Below are positions 62,976 to 64,000 of a stretch of 64,000 bases of DNA, piece after piece. Location of the stretch: the NCBI GenBank assembly GCA_050012175.1, contig JBEKHR010000019.1, positions 33,366 to 97,365 of the forward strand, given 5' to 3'. Under the pieces are notes generated by a model. That model did not search any database, was not told the origin of the DNA, and saw only the letters and a program-made list of their open reading frames with translations. Source of the stretch: CAVROP01 sp050012175 (GTDB taxonomy: Bacteria > Acidobacteriota > Terriglobia > UBA7540). The position numbers and the translations under genes were made by a program. How positions within the stretch are numbered: position 1 is the first letter of the stretch; each line of letters starts with the position of its first letter.

Positions 62976-63325
62976 GCGCAGATGCTACAATCACACCCCA
63001 TCATTGCAGCTAAGAACTGAGGCCGAAATCGGAAGTTGTCAGTACGCCGCACGCACTTGATGATGCGTGAGGCGCGAGTGTGACGTGATCCCGGAAAAGG
63101 AACGCCGGGACTGCCCGATAAAGGCCGTCGAAACCAGCCAACGCTCTTTGGTTGTTGCCACTTAGGTCCATCCCTGCATCCTAGGCTCAGCCTCTGGGCA
63201 TTGAATCCTTCTCTTTCCGGCACGGACAATACAGCCGGTCACATGCCGCGATGGTCCGTTTCCCCTTTAATCCAGGCTCTCAAACACGACGATGAGAGCC
63301 AGAGCAGGTGCCTTATAAATGCAAC
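62976..63325. other. Intergenic, nothing recognised
   Basis: No coding, RNA or repeat signal that I can support between the zinc-ribbon gene and the PadR promoter region. Confidence 0.4.
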
Positions 63326-63355
63326 TTGCATATATAATCATATATGTGCTATTCT
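63326..63355 (+). promoter_or_regulatory. Putative promoter and operator of the PadR gene
   Basis: The palindrome CATATAT-AATC-ATATATG (63329-63346) lies between a possible -35 TTGCAT (63326-63331) and -10 TATTCT (63350-63355), spaced 18 bp. PadR proteins commonly repress their own genes by binding ATGT/ACAT-type palindromes at the promoter (established); this site fits that pattern. Confidence 0.55.
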
Positions 63356-63369
63356 GCGTCAAGAGGAAA

Positions 63370-63843
63370 ATGGATATGCCTCAACGCACTTGCCCACGCC
63401 ACGGAAATGAACATCCATGCACCTGCGCAATGGGCAACTTGTACCGATTCGTCGAGCCCGTGCTGTTGTTCCTATTGAAGAAGAAGGGCCAATCGCACGG
63501 TTACGAACTGGCGGGCGATGTCCGGAAGTACGCGCTGACCGATGCCGAAATTGAAGTCTCCGCCTTATATAGAACGCTTCGGCAGCTCGAGCAGAATAAT
63601 TGCGTAACCTCTAAATGGGACGTGGAAGGCAGCGGACCCGCCAGAAGGTTATACGTACTAACGCCCCGGGGAAAACAGCATCTTGAAGAGTGGGTCACCG
63701 TCCTTGCTCACATGTCGAGGTCGATGACGCGGTTCGTCAAAGGGGCCCAGGCCGCAGTGAATGATACGAACCCCCTCGAGAATGGGCGAATACGAGTGCT
63801 GGAACGCGACACGGATCAATCACAACTCGATAGGATTCCTTAA
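63370..63843 (+). CDS. PadR-family transcriptional regulator with Cys-rich N-terminus
   Basis: The protein has 157 residues from ATG 63370 (AGAGGAAA just upstream; Met at 63376 also possible). The N-terminal segment CPRHGNEHPCTCAMGNLYRF has three Cys and two His. The winged helix follows: VEPVLLFLLKKKGQSHGYEL, ALYRTLRQLEQNNCVTSKWD and GPARRLYVLTPRGKQHLEEW. PadR proteins are dimeric repressors. The N-terminal Cys cluster with the phrase RFVEPVLL resembles a PadR subgroup found near NifB- and Fe-Mo-cofactor-like genes; a bound metal or Fe-S cluster is therefore possible (inference). A promoter palindrome suggests autoregulation. A probable transposase gene starts 86 nt after it. Confidence 0.88.
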   Translation: MDMPQRTCPRHGNEHPCTCAMGNLYRFVEPVLLFLLKKKGQSHGYELAGDVRKYALTDAEIEVSALYRTLRQLEQNNCVTSKWDVEGSGPARRLYVLTPRGKQHLEEWVTVLAHMSRSMTRFVKGAQAAVNDTNPLENGRIRVLERDTDQSQLDRIP

Positions 63844-63929
63844 TGCCAACTGCCTCCAATGGTTCCTTAATCACACTATTGACCACTGCATAAATAATGC
63901 AATACACTGACCTTCAGGGGGGAACTCTT

Positions 63930-64000
63930 ATGCCCCGACTGAAGGGTAGTGCCGATCTGCTGGAGGACCGTCGCCGAAGAGCGCTGGCATTGTGGGATAC
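63930..64000 (+). CDS. Probable IS630-like transposase/HTH protein, 5' end only
   Basis: After CAGGGGGGA the ATG at 63930 opens MPRLKGSADLLEDRRRRALA, LWD and runs off the window. This start closely resembles the helix-turn-helix N-termini of IS630-type transposase ORFs that I recall from soil bacteria, but only 23 codons are visible, so the call is tentative. A palindrome TGCATAAATAATGCA lies at 63887-63901. Confidence 0.45.
   Translation, partial: MPRLKGSADLLEDRRRRALALWD

Noticed and set aside
62792..63229. Minus-strand frame of 145 codons
   Set aside because: It overlaps the better supported zinc-ribbon gene in another frame and has no start signal.

Overview
The window looks like a piece of an Acidobacteriota chromosome, probably near the Terriglobia. 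This is an inference from gene style: two-component propeller kinases, large secreted glycoside hydrolases, hairpin-rich intergenic repeats and a tetraether-synthase-like radical SAM enzyme. No rRNA is present to settle it. Most genes lie on the minus strand.

Layout. 1-2 kb: 5' part of a quinol-type nitric oxide reductase behind an internally duplicated membrane protein. 2.4-5.4 kb: a GH53 galactanase remnant and a GH35 beta-galactosidase. 5.8-9.2 kb: a NarL-type regulator and a broken propeller histidine kinase, next to an inverted-repeat element. 9.5-10.8 kb: a secreted amidohydrolase. 10.7-14.7 kb (block A): an accessory zone of repeats, gene fragments and cargo. 14.8-19.9 kb: a GH74 xyloglucanase and GH31 alpha-xylosidase operon which, with GH35, forms a xyloglucan-degrading set. 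20.4-22.3 kb: an unrecognised secreted protein. 22.4-28.7 kb (block B): the same repeats as block A in the same order, around different cargo (a small membrane protein, a CHAT-type protease, an OmpA/PEGA envelope protein). Then come tRNA-Glu and a RelE-type toxin pair.

29.7-54.7 kb is mostly conserved housekeeping and envelope sequence: a Tat-exported sugar isomerase-like protein, TldE/TldD, AhcY/MetK, prfB with a programmed frameshift, Lnt, SPOR, SPFH/NfeD, TPR proteins, a class A PBP, ProS, a receiver protein with a long Pro/Glu-rich tail, BamD and an RPE-like protein. 54.9-64 kb: FKBP, a GxxExxY remnant, a Tes-like radical SAM enzyme, a zinc ribbon protein, an esterase, a LysM-DUF4015 protein, a TPR protein, a PadR regulator and the start of a probable transposase gene.

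Most notable points. First, a 569-bp element with 16-bp perfect terminal inverted repeats and an 8-bp target duplication carries a Flp pilin gene and sits inside an alpha/beta-hydrolase pseudogene, whose frame is restored exactly when the element is removed. Second, two co-linear sets of six repeat blocks (A and B) hold unrelated cargo. Third, an RPE-family protein has both catalytic Asp positions changed to Glu and a changed phosphate loop. Fourth, there is a Tes homologue and an orphan CHAT protease. All functions are read from motifs by eye; no database search was run.
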